Assembly (NCBI GenBank): GCA_030704615.1
Contig: CM060733.1
Span: forward strand, 59,460,001-59,520,000
Origin: Takakia lepidozioides
Taxonomy: Eukaryota; Streptophyta; Takakiopsida; Takakiales; Takakiaceae
DNA length: 60,000 nucleotides
Direction of reading: 5' to 3'
Notes under the pieces: generated by a model
The model's input: only the letters and a program-made list of their open reading frames with translations
Databases searched by the model: none
Told to the model about the DNA's origin: nothing
Made by a program: the position numbers and the translations under genes
In this document: positions 57,008-60,000 of the stretch, piece after piece
Layout of the letters: the number at the start of each line of letters is the position of its first letter
Position numbering within the stretch: position 1 is the stretch's first letter

Positions 57008-57633
57008 TAAGGGAAATACCTGGGAGCGACGGCACAAATCAGGCCTCTTAATAGTGAGAGGAGAAAATACCTCTTTCACGCGGGAATCTTTTTTTCAATA
57101 GGGGACAGTGGCCCTGGAAATTTTATTTGGAATGATTCTGGGAAAAAAAATTCTATATTTTGTAAGCCCGGTCCTGAAAATACGGCTCAATAATTTCCTG
57201 TCGATGCGCTGGGAAAGATGACATATGATAAGTCCATCGATGGTACTCCCGGGACGAAAATATGGAATCCATGTCGGGGGGACAGATTTATAAGCCTGGT
57301 TCTTAAGAGTTTTAAAGGGTATTATCATATATATCACAAACCCGGTTTTTGCCCTGGCAAAGTCGTCGTCTTTTATTTGTCTCATTGGACAGTGGTGAAT
57401 CCACACTATAAATGTGTACCTTTGTCTTATTTCATCGCGGGGGTTTAAAAAAATGAACAATTTGGGAACATGGTATTGCCTTGGGAACTCGTTTCGGAGC
57501 GTGTTGGTTGTCTGTAATTTCGCACTAAACAGTTGTCCACAATTGTAGCAATAATTTGATCGTTGGGCACTGTGCCCTACAATTGGGTTCCAATTCACCG
57601 CCAAACAGTAGTCGCTCCCAGGTTTCCTTCAAA
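57008..57633. mobile_element. possible non-autonomous DNA element (MITE-like), ~0.62 kb
   Basis: GGGAAATACCTGGGAGCGAC at about 57011-57030 and GTCGCTCCCAGGTTTCC at about 57611-57627 are inverted copies (two-base gap). The interior has no convincing coding sequence; a minus-strand frame of 169 codons has no known domain. No target duplication was recognised. Confidence 0.45.
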
Positions 57634-58138
57634 AATAAATGAAAAATGAAAAATGAAAAGGGCGTACCTGGTTTATTTGATTTTCTTAAAAGAGGGCGGC
57701 ATCCTTGTCACTCATCCGTTAATGGAATTACTTGCGTGCCCCGTCCCTTTTTGGGTTTCGCCAGCTGATGGGGAGGTCAATTTGCGGCATTGTAGGACAA
57801 GGGACTCTAAGTTTAAGGCTCAGCTGAATTTTTAGTGTCTGTTAGCGTCTCCTGTTCTTATCTCCTTCGCACTGTTGTTCCGGTCAATATCTTCGCTGCC
57901 AGCTCCCTAGAGGTTACGTTTTTCTTTCCTTTCCTTCCCTTGGCCTTGTTTGCCTTTCCTTGGTGTTTTGGGCTTGTGGCCTCTGTCTCCTTGTGTCTTT
58001 TTCGGATTTCGGGCTATTCCCCCTTCGTAAGCTTTACGGCCTTTATCTGCGGCTTCCAGTTGACCATCTACCCATGCACGCTCGGGGAGGTCACTCCCTA
58101 TCTAGTTTCCAGTTGTTCCCACTCTTCCTAATCTATCC
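57634..58138. other. intergenic, nothing recognised
   Basis: Starts with a short AAATGAAAAATGAAAA repeat. The rest has pyrimidine-rich short frames only. Confidence 0.4.
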
Positions 58139-58850
58139 AGACCAGTGTTGGACTGGTATACCTGGTTGAACCTAGGTGAATACATGTATGAATATATATA
58201 TTGAAGAACATACGAGTTGGGTATGAAAGAACCATAGTACCCATGTGATACACGTAAGTCTGGGGGGGAAGTATGTCTTTAGGCTCCCCCCCCCCCACAT
58301 ACCATACCAGTCTGGGTAAGTGCAAGTGCAGTGTGGTCACGATACCAGTATTGCGGCAAATTTATGGTGGACAGAGCTAGGTATGAATATGGCGACGGCG
58401 TTAGGTTTTTGCGCCTATGCTGTAGTAGGGTGCGGCTCCTTCAATGAGCAAATTAGTGGCTGCGGATTGCAGCAATGTTCTCTTCGGCCTTGTAGCAAAC
58501 AATCCGCCTTCATGAAGGCTGTTAGGGTCCGTGCTATGTGTATGCAATCTCGGCAGGTGATTTTCTTCTTATGGCGTCGGCTTCTTCTAACCTGGATCAT
58601 TCTTCTTAGAGCGATTACAACATATTGTGATTGTATCACAGCCCACCTGCTCTTGCTTTGAAACTCCCAAAAATGGTTTTTGACATCACACGAGATATTA
58701 ATGTGGATGAAATACCATCCAAAAACAAAAAATGATACCAATACCATACTCATATACAGCCCAAAATATAAAAATTCATACCAGATTCATCCCCAGTTGC
58801 TCATGGCTATATAGATTACTTATACCAGCCCGGTATGAAAAAAGGGTAGT
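58139..58850. repeat. degenerate TGGACTGGTATA repeat relatives upstream of HMGS
   Basis: CCAGTGTTGGACTGGTATAC at 58141 matches the start of copy B, and CATACCAGTCTGGG near 58303 is an inverted counterpart. A C13 run lies near 58286. A further CCAGCCCGGTATG lies near 58824. No gene is supported. Confidence 0.45.
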
Positions 58851-59282
58851 CGTAGTAAGAGAAAACAAAAGCAGATGAGACCGGGTCAAGAAGGTGACAC
58901 GTTGACGGACGGCAACGGCAGACGCCGGAGGCGGCCAGAACAAACGTGAGGAAGAGACGGAGGGGATTGGCGCAGAGAATAAGGAACAGAGAGTCAGAGC
59001 AAGCACGCGGGCATCGCAGCGCGCGATACGTGTGTACGTAAGCACACACAGCGCAGACTGCAGAGCAACAGCAGCACGCTCCACTATAACGACCGCCTCA
59101 GCTTGAGCATTCTGCTTATCTGCCTGCCCTCCTGCACGCACTACAGATCCACAGTCCCCCTGTGGAGTGGAAGTTGCAGGTGCTGGGGGAGTCTTGGAGG
59201 GGGAGAAAGAGAGACGGGTAGTTGGTTCGTGGCTGGGAGTGTCTGTGTCGAGAAAACTGGTGTGAAGGGAGGTGGTGCAGCA
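58851..59282 (+). promoter_or_regulatory. promoter and 5' leader of HMG-CoA synthase
   Basis: GC-rich sequence with ACGTG/ACGTA cores (GATACGTGTGTACGTAAGCA at about 59025-59045) lies directly upstream of the ATG at 59283. Transcription start was not determined. Confidence 0.5.
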
Positions 59283-59354
59283 ATGGCAGCACGGCCGCAG
59301 AATGTTGGGATTCTTGCTATGGATGTGTATTTCCCTGCCTGCTGTGTTCGACAG
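59283..59354 (+). CDS. HMGS: HMG-CoA synthase, exon 1 (partial, continues beyond window)
   Basis: The exon encodes MAARPQNVGILAMDVYFPAC followed by CVRQ, then a donor at 59355 (CAG/GTTTGT). Plant HMG-CoA synthases begin with the same NVGILAMD-YFP block and have their first intron at this place as I recall. The enzyme condenses acetyl-CoA with acetoacetyl-CoA to HMG-CoA in the cytosolic mevalonate pathway. All catalytic residues lie in exons outside the window. The ATG is in a good context (GCAATGGC). Confidence 0.88.
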
Positions 59355-60000
59355 GTTTGTGCATGCTCCAATGAACACTTTTCTTCCTCGTTGTGCCCTG
59401 TGGGCCTCTGATGTATTAACGTCAAATTTGTGGAACTAGTCTGCACCGCCTTGGCCACTTTATTAGTTCTCGAAGGAAGGTTTCTCTCTTGCTGGTTTAG
59501 TATTGTCCGTGTGGGCCTGATGTATTGTGTCGAATTGGAACTAGTCTGCACCCATTTTGCTGCTATTTTTAATTCTGGAGGGAAGTCTCTTCTCTTTCTG
59601 GTTGCCGAGCTCGTGTACCTGATTTGTGCAGAAACTTCCTTGTTTTCGGATTGCCTGGGGCTGACCACACGCAGTAAGACGGATGAAGTAGTCTTTTTAT
59701 GGTTGATGGGACTGTTGTTTTCGCCTGTAGTGTTTTGTGGTCACACTTTCTTTGCCTGGTGGAACCTCGACAGGGAAGTGTGAGAACAAAAGAAACAGCT
59801 CTGATTCTTGGTTAGGGCGTGATTGACTGTGGGTAGTGATCCATCTACCATTACTTCCGAGCGATTTGGTTGTTCGCGTCTGCTAGTAAAGAAGGGTGTC
59901 GAAAATGAAACTGGTTAAGAAAAAGAAAATACTTGTTGCCTTCATGCAAACACGATCGCAACTCATCTAAATCCAAATCTTTTTTTAAATCGATGGCCAG
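59355..60000 (+). other. HMGS intron 1 (incomplete) with a ~105-bp tandem duplication
   Basis: No acceptor leading into the next HMGS block was found before the window end. GGAACTAGTCTGCACC occurs at 59432-59447 and again at 59537-59552, with similar flanks (GTGGGCCT...GATGTATT before; TCTCTTNCTGGTT after), so about 105 bp was duplicated and diverged. Confidence 0.6.

Noticed and set aside
57095-57604. Leftward 169-codon frame
   Set aside because: No known domain, low-complexity composition, and it lies inside a putative non-autonomous element; length alone is not enough.
58776-59378. Leftward 200-codon frame over the HMGS promoter
   Set aside because: Antisense to HMGS exon 1, with GC-rich low-complexity composition and no domain.

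Overview
This window is nuclear DNA of a land plant. It holds spliced genes with GT-AG introns of roughly 70-400 bp, a P-class PPR gene plus a PLS/E-type PPR relic, a plastid EGY3-type protein, an ER-stress TIN1-type protein and the first exon of HMG-CoA synthase. It also holds CACTA, MULE-like, LINE and Ty1/copia elements. I cannot fix the species; the PLS/E-type PPR relic points to a land plant, and nothing in the window identifies the lineage more closely.

Bases 1-30,200 are a nest of transposons. The clearest object is a full-length CACTA (En/Spm) element at 5298-20720 (15,423 bp). It has 19-bp perfect terminal inverted repeats starting CACTAG and a 3-bp target duplication, TCT, at 5295-5297 and 20721-20723. 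Inside are a leftward TnpA-like gene with a Transposase_24-type domain (13009-8350), a FCP1/HAD-phosphatase-like cargo with a C-terminal transposon domain (8230-6412), a divergently transcribed TNP2 transposase with DUF4218 and DUF4216 regions (15092-19166), and a small leftward four-exon gene (20374-19634) whose splice phases all agree and whose product ends in a hydrophobic segment. LINE fragments sit in the first TnpA intron. A PPR relic split by a 5'-truncated LINE sits between the two divergent genes. The element itself sits in a MULE-like transposase gene (20721-22125). Rearranged pieces of related CACTA copies occupy 22424-24945, 25088-25795 and 27216-30201.

Bases 1-4747 carry a leftward multi-exon pseudogene with a ParB-like DGNH motif. 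Three of its introns are packed with about 20 near-palindromes with arms TTAAGATGTCGT/ACGACATCTTAA; the largest intron is a regular array of about 81-bp monomers with a four-monomer higher-order period. A second leftward relic at 26283-27215 looks like the C-terminal half of a DNA N4/N6-type methylase. The two may belong to one ParB-plus-methylase family, but this is inference.

Bases 30,200-60,000 are ordinary gene space with scattered repeats: the PPR gene (38356-40767, minus), the TIN1-like gene (42314-44139, plus, three exons), a copia RT relic (45807-46372, minus), the EGY3-like gene (46900-49230, minus), three in-phase exons of an unnamed conserved-looking gene (51700-50616, minus), and exon 1 of HMG-CoA synthase (59283-59354, plus), whose remainder lies beyond the window. 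Between them lie a degenerate minisatellite (32460-33420), an 82-bp triplication (52973-53209), a dispersed CTGGTATTG-rich repeat family (41763-41935, 55976-56137) and a possible 0.6-kb MITE (57008-57633). No tRNA, rRNA or CRISPR was recognised.
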